A program made the translations under genes and the position numbers. The notes below the pieces were generated by a model. That model worked only from the letters and a program-made list of their open reading frames with translations, was not told the DNA's origin and did not search any database. Positions 54,424-62,403 of a stretch of 64,000 nt of DNA are shown one piece after another. This DNA is from DATDIC01 sp963777625. GTDB lineage: Bacteria > Pseudomonadota > Alphaproteobacteria > Acetobacterales > Acetobacteraceae. Numbering within the stretch: the stretch's first letter is position 1; every line of letters starts with the position of its first letter. The stretch spans positions 124,001 through 188,000 of the forward strand of contig CAVZRO010000021.1 of NCBI GenBank assembly GCA_963777625.1. The letters run 5' to 3'.

Positions 54424-55128
54424 CTATGGCTCAGCCCTGTCCCGTTCGATCGCGCCAGCGATCACCGCGCGGTCAAGCACGCCGCAGGGGCTGGCGACTC
54501 CCGGCAAGAACCGACGGAATACGGCGAAGCGTTCCCGACTCACACGATACAGCCGATGCAACTCGGCCAGTGGATCGGGGTGGTCGTCGGCCCTTATATC
54601 CAGGTCCGGATAAGGATCGTGCGTGCAGATTTTCAGTGCGGCGGACTGCTTGCCGCGCTTGTCTCCACCGGCGGCTTCTCCGGCTTCCATCGCTGCCAGC
54701 AGTCTCTCCGCAAGGGTTCCGTCGGCCGCAACGAACGCATCGCGCGTACGCTGCACCACATCCGACCCGGCCAGCATGTTGCCGGCAACCGATACGTCGG
54801 CGCCACGCACGGATCCGGCCCAGGTGATGCAACCCGGCCCGGTATGCTGAGCAATCCGGCCCGATGCATCGAGAATGTGAATCTGCCGCTGATCTGCGCC
54901 GGCATCTTCCGCGGTCAGAGACTGAATGACAGCGGCCGGCTCTTCGCCGTTCCTCAACCGTGGCATCGCCCAGACCGCGTACATGGGGTTGACCAGCGCC
55001 TGGGTGGACAACGCCGCGACACCACCCTCGACATGCAGGCAGATAGCACCTGTCGCGAAGAAACGGGATGCTACGGCCGCCCCGAGCGCGCCGGTCTGCG
55101 GGTCCCGAACCAAAATCGACCATGTCAT
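54424..55128 (-). CDS. DUF1028 family protein (Ntn-hydrolase-like)
   Basis: 234 residues from ATG 55128, starting MTWSILVRDPQTGALGAAVA. This is the DUF1028 family, related to N-terminal nucleophile hydrolases. VEGGVAALSTQALVNPMYAV, GSVRGADVSVAGNMLAG and MEAGEAAGGDKRGKQSAALK are family blocks. Homologues often sit next to peptide transporter genes, as here (solute-binding gene downstream), suggesting processing of imported amides or peptides (inference). The 28 upstream codons of open frame are not conserved. Confidence 0.85.
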   Translation of the reverse strand: MTWSILVRDPQTGALGAAVASRFFATGAICLHVEGGVAALSTQALVNPMYAVWAMPRLRNGEEPAAVIQSLTAEDAGADQRQIHILDASGRIAQHTGPGCITWAGSVRGADVSVAGNMLAGSDVVQRTRDAFVAADGTLAERLLAAMEAGEAAGGDKRGKQSAALKICTHDPYPDLDIRADDHPDPLAELHRLYRVSRERFAVFRRFLPGVASPCGVLDRAVIAGAIERDRAEP

Positions 55129-55186
55129 TTGCGGATGATGCGGCGCGAACCGCCCGCGCGCAACTGCGGCGCCGCCCGCGGTATCC

Positions 55187-55816
55187 CTAATTGCCGCTGA
55201 TCGCGGTACCATGGCTGCCGATCATCGCCAGCAGCTCCCGTCGCGTGTTGGAATCGTCGCGGAACGCGCCCAGCATCCGGCTGGTCACCATCGTTGCGCC
55301 GGGCTTGTGCACGCCGCGCGTCGTCATGCACTGATGCGCTGCTTCGATCATCACCGCGACGCCCCGAGGCTGCAGCACGCTCTGGATCGTATTGGCGATC
55401 TGCGCCGTCAGCTTTTCTTGTATCTGAAATCGCTTCGCATAAGCTTCGACGACCCTGGCGAGCTTGCTGATGCCCACCACCCGCCGGTGCGGAAGATACG
55501 CTACATGCGCCCGCCCGATGATTGGTACCATGTGATGCTCGCAGTGACTCTCCAGCCTGATGTCGCGCAGCAACACAATCTCGTCATAACCGTCGGTCTC
55601 TTCGAACGTCCGCTCCAGTATCGCCACCGGATCCAGTGAATAACCCGCAAAGAATTCCTCATACGAACGTACTACGCGCGCGGGCGTGTCCACCAGTCCT
55701 TCCCGATTCGGATCGTCCCCCGCCCATCGCAGCAACGTGCGAACCGCTTCCTCAGCTTCGTCACGGCTAGGCCGCACAGACGCGGATTCTTCTGCCCGGC
55801 TTCGGGAAGGGTTCAC
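55187..55816 (-). CDS. folE: GTP cyclohydrolase I (FolE)
   Basis: First enzyme of tetrahydrofolate synthesis, GTP to dihydroneopterin triphosphate. Zinc ligands are in SHCEHHMVPIIGRAHV and HQCMTTRGVHKPGATMVTS, and VVGISKLARVVEAYAKRFQI is the usual core. GTG 55816 is chosen because a GAGGTGA site sits about 6 bp before it, giving 209 residues; the frame remains open to 55927 and overlaps apaG by 17 bp, so a longer form is possible. It is transcribed in the apaG-folE-DUF1028 direction. Confidence 0.93.
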   Translation of the reverse strand: MNPSRSRAEESASVRPSRDEAEEAVRTLLRWAGDDPNREGLVDTPARVVRSYEEFFAGYSLDPVAILERTFEETDGYDEIVLLRDIRLESHCEHHMVPIIGRAHVAYLPHRRVVGISKLARVVEAYAKRFQIQEKLTAQIANTIQSVLQPRGVAVMIEAAHQCMTTRGVHKPGATMVTSRMLGAFRDDSNTRRELLAMIGSHGTAISGN

Positions 55817-55910
55817 AATATTCACCTCGGATCTTTCCCCCGAATGCGGATAGCAGATCGGTTCGTGAGGGATATAGGCCGGCCCGATGGGTGGGCAAGG
55901 CTCCGCTCGG

Positions 55911-56315
55911 TCAGTGTACGCGCCCACCCTGGTGCGGACTGTCGAGACTGAATGCCGGGATCACCACGTCGAAATTTTCCCCCGATGACGGAATGATCAT
56001 ATGATAAGCGCCCACCATGAACCCCGACGGAGTGTCGAGCGGCGTCCCGGACGTGTATTCAAAGCTCTCACCCGGCTCAAGCAGCGGCTGCTCGCCAACA
56101 ACACCGGCCCCGTGCACATGCTGCGTTCGCCCGTTGGCATCCGTGATACGCCAGGTCCGGCGCAGAAGCTGCACCGGCTCGCGTCCGTTGTTCTCGATCT
56201 TTACCCTGTAGGCCCACACATAATGGCCATCGTCCGGCTCCGACTGGTCTTCAAGGTAAAAGGACCGGACCGAAACGCGGATACCTCGGGTTGTTTTCAC
56301 GTAGTCCGCGGCCAT
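55911..56315 (-). CDS. apaG: ApaG domain protein
   Basis: 134-residue ApaG, a small fibronectin-III-like beta protein associated with Co2+/Mg2+ resistance and Ap4A phenotypes; its biochemical role is unclear. Family blocks: TTRGIRVSVRSFYLEDQSEP, WAYRVKIENNGREPVQLLRR, GRTQHVHGAGVVGEQPLLEP and GTPLDTPSGFMVGAYHMI (the pyrophosphate-binding GxGxxG-like loop is in HGAGVVGEQP). It lies between metZ and folE on the same strand, 96 bp after metZ. Confidence 0.93.
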   Translation of the reverse strand: MAADYVKTTRGIRVSVRSFYLEDQSEPDDGHYVWAYRVKIENNGREPVQLLRRTWRITDANGRTQHVHGAGVVGEQPLLEPGESFEYTSGTPLDTPSGFMVGAYHMIIPSSGENFDVVIPAFSLDSPHQGGRVH

Positions 56316-56411
56316 CGTCGAATTGCTTCACCGGTTACGGAACGTCTTACGCCGACATCTCATTCATCCTTCTGACGCGCGGATTTGTCCAGATGCATGG
56401 CAAGCGTAGCC

Positions 56412-57632
56412 TCATTTGGCGGCCAGCGACGCGGTTGCTGCACCGACCCTGCCCCTGAGCGCACGATCGAGATCATCGATCAGGTCCGCCGGATCCTCCA
56501 GCCCCACCGACAAGCGGATCACGCCATCGGCAATACCGAGCCGGGCGCGTTCCTCGACGCCGATCCGCATATGGGTGGTCGTCGACGGATGGGTCGCCAG
56601 CGATTTTAAATCACCAAGGTTGTTGGAAATGGCAATCAGCCGGAACCTGTTCAGGCAATCGAACGCGGCCGCCTTGCCGCCCTTCACCTCGAATGTAACC
56701 ACCGTGCCGCCGCCACTCATTTGTGCCCGGGCGAGTGCCTGCTGAGGATGATCCCCGCGGGTCGGGTACCAGACCTGCCGCACCTCCGGTCGGCCGGCGA
56801 GGAAATCAGCGATGCCCTCGGCAGCCCGGCAGCCGGCATCGACCCGCAGCGCCAATGTCTCCAGGCCCTTCAGCAGAATCCATGCATTGAACGGCGACAG
56901 CGACGGCCCGGTATTGCGGACAAAAGGTTGCAGCGTCCCCTCCACCCATTTCTTGGTCCCGAGCACCGCGCCACCGAGCACACGCCCCTGCCCGTCTATG
57001 TGCTTGGTGCAGGAATAGATCACCACATCCGCGCCAAGCGCGAGCGGCTGCTGCAAGATCGGCGTGGCAAACACATTGTCCACCGCCACGATCGCCCCGG
57101 CCGCATGCGCCATCTCAGCGACGCTCCGCAGATCGGCCAGTTCCAGCATCGGATTGGACGGAGTTTCCACCAACACAAGCTGGGTCGGCCGCGACAGGGC
57201 GCGTTGCCACTGATCCAGGTCAGCACCATCGACGAACTCGGTCGCGATCCCATAGCGCGGCAGCAGGGTGGAAACGATCCAGTGGCATCCCCCGAACAAT
57301 GCCCGCGACGCCACTACGCGATCGCCGCTCTTGAGATGCGCCAGCAACGTCGCGGAGACTGCCGCCATGCCGGTTGCCATGGCGCGGCACGCCTCGGCCC
57401 CTTCGATCGAGGCAAGGCGCGCTTCCAGCATCTCGATCGTCGGGTTGGCAAACCGCGAATATTGGTAATGCTCCACGCCACCGGTGAATGTGGCTTCGGC
57501 CTGCTCGGCGCTGTCATAGACAAAGCCGGAGGTCAGGAACAACGCCTCGGCGGTTTCGCCAAAGCCGCTGCGTTGCACCCCATCATGCACGAGACGCGTC
57601 GCCGGACGAAATTGGACGGGATTGGTTGACAT
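56412..57632 (-). CDS. metZ: O-succinylhomoserine sulfhydrylase
   Basis: PLP enzyme of the Cys/Met metabolism family, forming homocysteine from O-succinylhomoserine and sulfide. 406 residues, intact. Start FRPATRLVHDGVQRSGFGET is typical of MetZ. The PLP lysine is in VVIYSCTKHIDGQGRVLGGA, YSRFANPTIEMLEARLASIE gives the phosphate-binding tyrosine and NPT, and C-terminal ATHPSTTTHMRIGVEERARLG and GVIRLSVGLEDPADLIDDL are as expected. A SAM-II riboswitch lies upstream in the leader, so expression should fall when S-adenosylmethionine is plentiful. Confidence 0.94.
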   Translation of the reverse strand: MSTNPVQFRPATRLVHDGVQRSGFGETAEALFLTSGFVYDSAEQAEATFTGGVEHYQYSRFANPTIEMLEARLASIEGAEACRAMATGMAAVSATLLAHLKSGDRVVASRALFGGCHWIVSTLLPRYGIATEFVDGADLDQWQRALSRPTQLVLVETPSNPMLELADLRSVAEMAHAAGAIVAVDNVFATPILQQPLALGADVVIYSCTKHIDGQGRVLGGAVLGTKKWVEGTLQPFVRNTGPSLSPFNAWILLKGLETLALRVDAGCRAAEGIADFLAGRPEVRQVWYPTRGDHPQQALARAQMSGGGTVVTFEVKGGKAAAFDCLNRFRLIAISNNLGDLKSLATHPSTTTHMRIGVEERARLGIADGVIRLSVGLEDPADLIDDLDRALRGRVGAATASLAAK

Positions 57633-57677
57633 CGTGTCTGGGCCCCTGTTGCATCATGGCCCGACCATCGAGCAGCT

Positions 57678-57694
57678 AAGCCCCTCAGGGGCTT
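57678..57694 (-). promoter_or_regulatory. Hairpin in the metZ leader between riboswitch and start codon
   Basis: In the metZ mRNA direction: AAGCCCC, loop TGA, GGGGCTT, a perfect 7-bp stem 6 nt after the end of the SAM-II aptamer core and about 46 nt before the metZ ATG. No U run follows, so it is not an intrinsic terminator. It could hold a ribosome site or isolate the aptamer from downstream sequence. SAM-II switches normally need only the aptamer itself next to the ribosome site, so this spacing is unusual. Confidence 0.6.
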
Positions 57695-57699
57695 TCGCT

Positions 57700-57757
57700 G
57701 GCCTCTTTAGCGCGCTTATTTCACCTCGCCGCAATCCGGCCGGACAAATCACGAGGG
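57700..57757 (-). promoter_or_regulatory. SAM-II riboswitch
   Basis: In the metZ mRNA direction the leader has P1 arms CCTCG (57756-57752) and CGAGG, enclosing TGATTTGTCC and GGATTGC, then TGAAATAAGCGC and GCTAAAG before GAGG. These segments in this order (GATTT, GGxTTGC, GTGA-AAA-rich stretch, GCTAAAG) are the SAM-II consensus of alphaproteobacterial metA/metZ/metX leaders, a compact pseudoknot that binds S-adenosylmethionine. P1 pairing is exact. I read this by eye; a covariance search would settle it. The gene downstream (metZ) is the expected one. Confidence 0.82.
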
Positions 57758-57847
57758 TCGGTCGCTGCGACCAACGGCACAACCTAGGCCGAACTGGACT
57801 GCACGGTCAACCCGGCTTGCCGGATAGGCTTGGCAGCACAGCCCTGA

Positions 57848-57888
57848 CGGGTGCGGTTCGATGGTAGAACGTCAGCGTCCCAAGCTGG
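57848..57888 (+). pseudogene. 5' half of a tRNA-Gly gene (tRNA remnant)
   Basis: CGGGTGCGGTTCGATGGTAG and then AACGTCAGCGTCCCAAGCTG align with the 5' end through the anticodon arm of the intact tRNA-Gly(CCC) at 60702, with about six mismatches and a one-base difference at the acceptor start. The anticodon loop still contains CCC. After the anticodon arm the similarity ends at once and no T-arm or 3' acceptor follows. It is therefore a degenerate half tRNA, in the same orientation as the complete gene 2.85 kb away, and it marks one end of the accessory islet. Confidence 0.75.
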
Positions 57889-58014
57889 ATGGCCACGATG
57901 ACCGACCACGAACCGCTCGAATCGAGAGACTGCAATTACCTCCGGCAGGTGATCCCGCCGGAGCTGATTTCGTTCGGCGCGCGAGGGGTAAAAACACGGA
58001 GCATGAGCCGGGGG

Positions 58015-59136
58015 TTACTGCTTCTTTCCGAGCGGCGATTCCACGTATATCTGATCAAGCATATTTAGCATTATGGCATTAGCTGTCACATTGCCATCGA
58101 CGGATAGCGTGAGATTAGTCCACACTATGAGCGTTACATCATTGCCTGGATCGTAGCCCATGAAAGAATTATACCCGGGCATCTCGCCGCCATGAAAATA
58201 CAGCCTGTTCTGCCCAAAGCTTATCTCAGTGATACCATATCCATACTTTTGGCCATCCGGCCTATCCTGATCTGTGGGCTCGAGACTGTTGAGCCACTGG
58301 CGCTGAGTATCAGGATTGAAAACTTTGCCATCAACCAACGCACGCATCCAGGTGGCGAGATCATGAGCGGTAGAGATAGCGCCACCGGCCGCAAAGGCAT
58401 AGGAAGGATTCTGCTCCGTATAGTCATTGGGCTTAAGCGTTCCCGCCTTGGCCTCGGCCTGAAGATTGGCGGGATATGGCGCATCCGCCAAAGCATACGA
58501 AGAACTGTCGTAAAGATAGCCGTGGGAATACGGTTGAGGGAGCGTGTTGGAAGCCTTGGCAGGGAGCAAAGTCTCGCTCATGCCGAAAGGTGCAAACAAA
58601 CGCGTCCGAAAGATTTCGGCCAACGGCTTGGCTTCTACCTTCTCCGCAATCAGCCCCAGTAGCACATAGTTGGTGTTGCAATATTCGTAAGCTTGCCCGG
58701 GCGGGAATAGCGGCGGGTGTTTGAACGCAATGGCCAGTAATTCCGCCGGCGTCCAGGACTTAGTGGGATTATGGTCAAGGCTTTCCGCAAGCTCTGGCGC
58801 ATTGGTATAATTGTAGAGACCGCTGCGCATTTTAAGCAGTTCAGCGACGGTAATGTTGGCTCCATTGGGGACGCCTGGAACGTACTTTGAGATTGGATCA
58901 CCGAGTCCCACTTTTCCTTCCTGGACCAGGAGCATGATAACGGCAGATGTCATTGTCTTGGTATTCGAGGCGATCCTGAAATGCGTGTTGGCGCGTGGAG
59001 CCGTTGCTGCTCCCAGCTCCGTCGTTCCGTAGCTGACGATAAACTCGCCTTGCGGAGTGCGCAAAAGAACCATGGCGCCCGGAAGCATGAGATCCCTGGC
59101 TGTCGTATCCAGAGTGTTTTGGAGCGCGGCCTGATC
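58015..59136 (-). pseudogene. Beta-lactamase-like serine hydrolase, C-terminal part, cut by IS481
   Basis: Serine hydrolase of the class C beta-lactamase/D-alanyl-D-alanine carboxypeptidase type. The catalytic SxxK is in FRIASNTKTMTSAV, the YxN is in YEYCNTNYVLLG, and HGGEMPGYNSFMGYD resembles the HxG-type third motif. In the gene direction the sequence enters from the IS edge as DQAALQNTLDTTARDLMLPG, so the open frame from ATG 59088 lacks its true N-terminus and signal peptide, which lie at 60309-60416. Base composition is clearly lower in G+C than the surroundings, suggesting transfer. A truncated cytoplasmic product from ATG 59088 is possible but unlikely to work in the periplasm. Confidence 0.9.
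59131..59136. repeat. Target-site duplication, left copy
   Basis: CTGATC directly abuts the left end of the insertion sequence and is repeated at 60309-60314 on its right. On the hydrolase coding strand it reads GATCAG, encoding Asp-Gln in frame on both sides, so removing the element and one copy restores the gene. Confidence 0.85.
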
Positions 59137-60308
59137 TGCATAAGTCTTGACTTAATCTGACAGGCGGTGTCGGCTGGCCTCAACCAGAGGACATCACCAT
59201 GACTAAGGACCAGAAGATCATCCGTGCCAAGTCCGGCCTGCTCGAGCTCGCCAAACAGCTCGGCAACGTCTCACAAGCCTGCAAAATCATGGGGTACTCG
59301 CGCGACAGCTTCTACCGCTTCCAGGAACTCTACGACAAAGGCGGTGAACTCGCCCTTCAGGAGCTCTCCCGTCGCAAGCCGATCCTCAAAAACCGCGTCG
59401 CCCCCGAGGTCGAGCAGGCCGTGCTCGCCATCGCCATCGAGCAGCCCGCCTGGGGCCAGGCCCGCGCCTCCAACGAGTTGCTCAAACGCGGCATCTCCAT
59501 CTCGCCCTTCGGCGTCCGCTGCGTCTGGCTGCGCCACGACCTCGCAACCATGAAGCTCCGCCTCAAAGCCCTCGAAGCCAAAATGGCCCAGGAGCAGCTG
59601 ATCCTCACCGAAAGCCAGCTCGCCGCCCTGGAAAAAGCCAAGGCCGACAAAGAAGCTCACGGCGAGTTCGATACCGAATGCCCCGGCTATTGCGGCGCGC
59701 AGGATACGTTCTATGTCGGAACCCTCAAGGGCGTCGGACGCATCTACCAGCAGACCTTCATCGATACCTACTGCAAGCTCGGCTTCGCCAAGCTCTATGA
59801 CCGCAAGACCCCGATCACCGCCGCCGATCTGCTCAATGATCGCGTCATCCCGTTCTTCGAGGAACACCACGTGCCGCTGCAGCGCGTGCTGACCGACCGC
59901 GGCACCGAGTTCTGCGGCGCCCACGATCGGCACGAATACGAGCTCTACCTGGCGGTCGAGAACATCGACCATACGCGGACCAAGACCAGGAGCCCGCAGA
60001 CCAATGGCATCGTCGAGCGGTTCCACAAAACCATGCTCGACGAGTTCTATCGTGTGGCGTTCCGAAAGAAACTATACAGCTCGATCAACGAGTTGCAGAG
60101 CGACCTTGATGTCTGGCTCGCCGACTACAATGAGAACCGAACCCATCAGGGCCGATACTGCTTCGGAAAAACTCCAATGCAGACCTTCATTGACGCTGCC
60201 CAGCTCGCACGCGACAAACAGATCGGAGGTGACACACCGCTCTCACATGCTGCATGAGCGTCAATGCCAAATGATCCCGCCTGTCAGATCAAATAGAGAC
60301 TTGTACAG
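59137..60308 (+). mobile_element. IS481-family insertion sequence (1,172 bp)
   Basis: The ends are imperfect inverted repeats of about 31 bp: left 59137-59167 (TGCATAAGTCTT to CTGACAGGCGG) and right 60277-60308 (reverse complement CTGTACAAGTCT to CTGACAGGCGG). The inner 13 bp ATCTGACAGGCGG are identical at both ends. It holds a single transposase gene. It is flanked by the 6-bp direct repeat CTGATC, as expected after transposition, and sits inside a serine hydrolase gene in the opposite orientation. The intact transposase and clean duplication point to a recent insertion. Confidence 0.92.
59199..60257 (+). CDS. IS481-family transposase
   Basis: 352-residue DDE transposase. N-terminal helix-turn-helix: KQLGNVSQACKIMGYSRDSF. 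The catalytic core shows the first Asp in the FIDTYCKLGFAKLYD block, the second in VLTDRGTEFCG, and the Glu in SPQTNGIVERFHKTML. WLADYNENRTHQGRYCFGKT is the typical C-terminal end of the integrase core. The coding strand has visibly different codon use from its host gene. It starts at ATG 59199, about 30 bp inside the left inverted repeat. Length is normal, so it appears active. Confidence 0.95.
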   Translation: MTKDQKIIRAKSGLLELAKQLGNVSQACKIMGYSRDSFYRFQELYDKGGELALQELSRRKPILKNRVAPEVEQAVLAIAIEQPAWGQARASNELLKRGISISPFGVRCVWLRHDLATMKLRLKALEAKMAQEQLILTESQLAALEKAKADKEAHGEFDTECPGYCGAQDTFYVGTLKGVGRIYQQTFIDTYCKLGFAKLYDRKTPITAADLLNDRVIPFFEEHHVPLQRVLTDRGTEFCGAHDRHEYELYLAVENIDHTRTKTRSPQTNGIVERFHKTMLDEFYRVAFRKKLYSSINELQSDLDVWLADYNENRTHQGRYCFGKTPMQTFIDAAQLARDKQIGGDTPLSHAA

Positions 60309-60314
60309 CTGATC
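60309..60314. repeat. Target-site duplication, right copy
   Basis: CTGATC immediately after the right inverted repeat, matching 59131-59136. Identical copies show no decay since insertion. Confidence 0.85.
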
Positions 60315-60416
60315 AATCGGCTTGAGCGACGTCGCGGATGCCCCCGTGACGCCAACACCTGCCAGCACAATGCCGAAGGCACACGCCATCCAGATTACAG
60401 TGCCAAGCATTTTCAT
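60309..60416 (-). pseudogene. Serine hydrolase, N-terminal part separated by IS481
   Basis: From ATG 60416 the minus strand reads MKMLGTVIWMACAFGIVLAG and on to SATSLKPIDQ, a typical signal peptide followed by the first mature residues, up to the target duplication. Joining its final DQ codons to the DQ at the edge of the C-terminal part gives one continuous frame. This is the missing export signal of the hydrolase at 58015-59136. Open frame upstream of 60416 is not protein-like. Confidence 0.85.
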
Positions 60417-60701
60417 TGGCAAGGTCGTTTCTCCAGGATTCCAGATATGTTCGTCGATCACTGGTGTCCCCGTTGACAATAATCTCCGTGTGAGCCCTTT
60501 CACAAGCACCTCGGCGGCGACTGGCGTCTCCCATCATGTGATCATCCACATCAGGGTGCGGCCTGAACCAAGGCCAAAGTCCACCACCAACTCCAAGCTC
60601 TCCCAGCACTAGCCAGACGAGCCCCGTCATGGCATATCACGCATGCCGTGGATCAATCGGTAATCATCTGGCCCGTCATATGCAGAAAAGCGGCGAATAA
60701 T
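60417..60701. other. Intergenic region before tRNA-Gly(CCC)
   Basis: About 285 bp between the hydrolase start codon and the tRNA. It must hold the original hydrolase promoter (minus strand) and the tRNA promoter (plus strand). Short open frames on both strands show no protein-like pattern. No hairpin with a T run and no repeat was found. Confidence 0.6.
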
Positions 60702-60775
60702 GCGGGTGTAGTTCAATGGTAGAACGGCAGCTTCCCAAGCTGCATACGAGGGTTCGATTCCCTTCACCCGCTCCA
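60702..60775 (+). tRNA. tRNA-Gly (anticodon CCC)
   Basis: Acceptor stem GCGGGTG/CACCCGC, D-arm TAGTTCAATGGTAGAAC, anticodon stem-loop GCAGC-TTCCCAA-GCTGC with anticodon CCC, T-arm GAGGGTTCGATTCCCTT, discriminator T, CCA encoded. A degenerate 5' half of the same tRNA lies at 57848-57888, so this gene appears to be the functional copy at the edge of an inserted segment. Confidence 0.96.
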
Positions 60776-60823
60776 CTGCGCAACCCGTCGCAGGCGCCCG
60801 CGTTCACCTCGGAGGGCAGGAGG

Positions 60824-61030
60824 ATGGCAATGAGCTACGAGGTGCGGATCAACGGCCAGATCGTCGCGCATTGCGCCACGACAGATGAGGCGCTCGCACG
60901 CGTGCGCGAGGAGCTTAAACTTCGACCCGATCACGAGTCGGAAATCCTGGACAACAGCACCGGCAAGCCATTTGCACCGGCGTCCAGTCGCGGCTGGCGT
61001 GACCAGTTGGCGAATGAGATGGGCTACTGA
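60824..61030 (+). CDS. Small hypothetical protein
   Basis: 68 residues from ATG 60824, preceded by a GGCAGGAGG ribosome site (ATG 60830 is an alternative). It reads as a small ordered protein: a beta-like start (MSYEVRINGQIVAHCATTDE), a helix (ALARVREELKLRPDHE) and a polar tail (STGKPFAPASSRGWRDQL). I do not recognise a family. It lies 48 bp downstream of tRNA-Gly(CCC) and converges on the phosphorylase gene. The good ribosome site and codon pattern support it as a real gene. Confidence 0.65.
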   Translation: MAMSYEVRINGQIVAHCATTDEALARVREELKLRPDHESEILDNSTGKPFAPASSRGWRDQLANEMGY

Positions 61031-61042
61031 GACTTACCTGGT

Positions 61043-61693
61043 TTACTGCCCGCCGGTAATCCGCCGGAGATGATCGCGCAGCCGCCTTTTGGCGCGTGCT
61101 GCATCGGCAGCAAGCAGAAGCAGCGCACTGATCTGTGCCGGCTGCCGGGTAATCGATCGCAACACCGCCCCCACCGAGATACGCCCATCCGGGGCAAGCG
61201 CAACGACTGACGCCGGAGGCAACGCGCGGTCGCCCGGATCGCAGATCACCCGCAATACCCCATACGGCAGGCTCAGATCGGCGGCCTGCTGGGCGACCGC
61301 GCCGCTCTCCAGATCGACCGCGGCGCACCCAGTCTGGCGCCACAGAGCCTGCTTCTCCGCCACGCGCATCACCACCCGGCCCGCGTCCAGCAGTCGGTGC
61401 GGCGTAGCGCCGCCAAGCATCAGCCGCAGGCTATGATCCGTTTGAAAGTTGCGTCCGCGATGCAATACTGCCTCAGGCACCACGACCTGTCCGGGCCGCA
61501 TGGATGGATCCAATCCGCCCGCCAACCCGATGCTCACCAGCGCGCTCACGCCTGACGCGACCAGCCGTTCCACTGCGCGTCGCGCCCCATCCGCTGTGCC
61601 TCCGCCTATGGCAACCTGCCCGCCAAGCACCTGCACCAATCGCGCCTCGGCACGCAGTCCGACGACGATGCCTACCCGGCTCCAGTCCGCCAC
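61043..61693 (-). CDS. hpnG: Nucleoside phosphorylase family protein, probably hopanoid-associated HpnG
   Basis: 216 residues from GTG 61693, two bases after the SDR stop. It has the purine/uridine phosphorylase fold: GIVVGLRAEARLVQ at the start, VSIGLAGGLDPSMRPGQVVV for phosphate binding, and the substrate-site AAVDLESGAVAQQAADLSLP. The shortened, membrane-pathway-type sequence resembles HpnG, which releases adenine from adenosylhopane in hopanoid side-chain synthesis. No other hpn genes are in view, so 5'-methylthioadenosine/adenosylhomocysteine nucleosidase is the main alternative. Last gene of the cvpA-purF-SDR set. Confidence 0.62.
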   Translation of the reverse strand: MADWSRVGIVVGLRAEARLVQVLGGQVAIGGGTADGARRAVERLVASGVSALVSIGLAGGLDPSMRPGQVVVPEAVLHRGRNFQTDHSLRLMLGGATPHRLLDAGRVVMRVAEKQALWRQTGCAAVDLESGAVAQQAADLSLPYGVLRVICDPGDRALPPASVVALAPDGRISVGAVLRSITRQPAQISALLLLAADAARAKRRLRDHLRRITGGQ

Positions 61694-61695
61694 GG

Positions 61696-62403
61696 TCAGC
61701 GCGTCACCAACGCTCCGTGACGCGCCTCTGACGGAAGGCACAGGCCAGCCAACGCCGGTGCGATATCCTCCGGTCTCGCCAGACGGTCCTGCAATTCGCC
61801 GGGAAACGCCTCGCGGCGCAGTTTCGTGGCGACCGGACCCGGATCGAACAGATTGACACGCAGCGCGGTGCCACTCGTTTCATCAGCCCAGACGAGCACG
61901 AGATGCTCCATCGCCGCCTTGGTCGCGCCGTAGCATCCCCAATAGGCTTTCGGCGCCCGTGCGCGTCCGGCGGTCACGAACACGGCGCGCCCCGCTGGCG
62001 CAACGCGCAGCAACGGTTCGCCGGTACGAATCAGACGCATCGCGGCGTCCAGGTTGACGCTGACCGCATCCGCCCATTCGTGCGGCATCAGGTGCGAAAC
62101 GGGCGTCAGCCGGCCCAGCACCCCGGCACAATGCACGAGCACATCCAGCCGCCCGAACCGCTGATAAATACTCGGCCCCAGCCGGTCCACCGCCCCGCCC
62201 TCATGCAGGTCAAGTGGCAGTAACGTCGCCGCGCTGCCGGCCGACCGAATGGCATCGTCGGTCTCCTCCAGGCCGCCCGGCGTGCGCGCGGTAATCACCA
62301 TGTGGGCGCCCAGTCGGCCCAGCTCGATCGCGACCGCCGCCCCGATACCGCGACTTGCGCCTGTTACCAGCGCGACGGACCCCTCCAGAGGCCGAGCCGT
62401 CAA
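61696..62403 (-). CDS. SDR family NAD(P)-dependent oxidoreductase
   Basis: Classical short-chain dehydrogenase, 235 residues. Cofactor motif VTGASRGIGAAVAIELGRLG (TGxxxGxG), VHCAGVLG in the NAG position, and the catalytic YGATK with a preceding Thr/Ser (FVTAGRARAPKAYWGCYGATK). DPGPVATKL is the usual loop after the active site. The start is TTG 62403, overlapping the purF TGA as TTGA, so translation is probably coupled to purF. The substrate is unknown; the purF-SDR neighbour pair recurs in alphaproteobacteria. Confidence 0.88.
   Translation of the reverse strand: MTARPLEGSVALVTGASRGIGAAVAIELGRLGAHMVITARTPGGLEETDDAIRSAGSAATLLPLDLHEGGAVDRLGPSIYQRFGRLDVLVHCAGVLGRLTPVSHLMPHEWADAVSVNLDAAMRLIRTGEPLLRVAPAGRAVFVTAGRARAPKAYWGCYGATKAAMEHLVLVWADETSGTALRVNLFDPGPVATKLRREAFPGELQDRLARPEDIAPALAGLCLPSEARHGALVTR

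Noticed and set aside
57848..57888. Second functional tRNA-Gly
   Set aside because: T-arm and 3' acceptor strand are missing and the D-arm has changes; it cannot fold as a tRNA.
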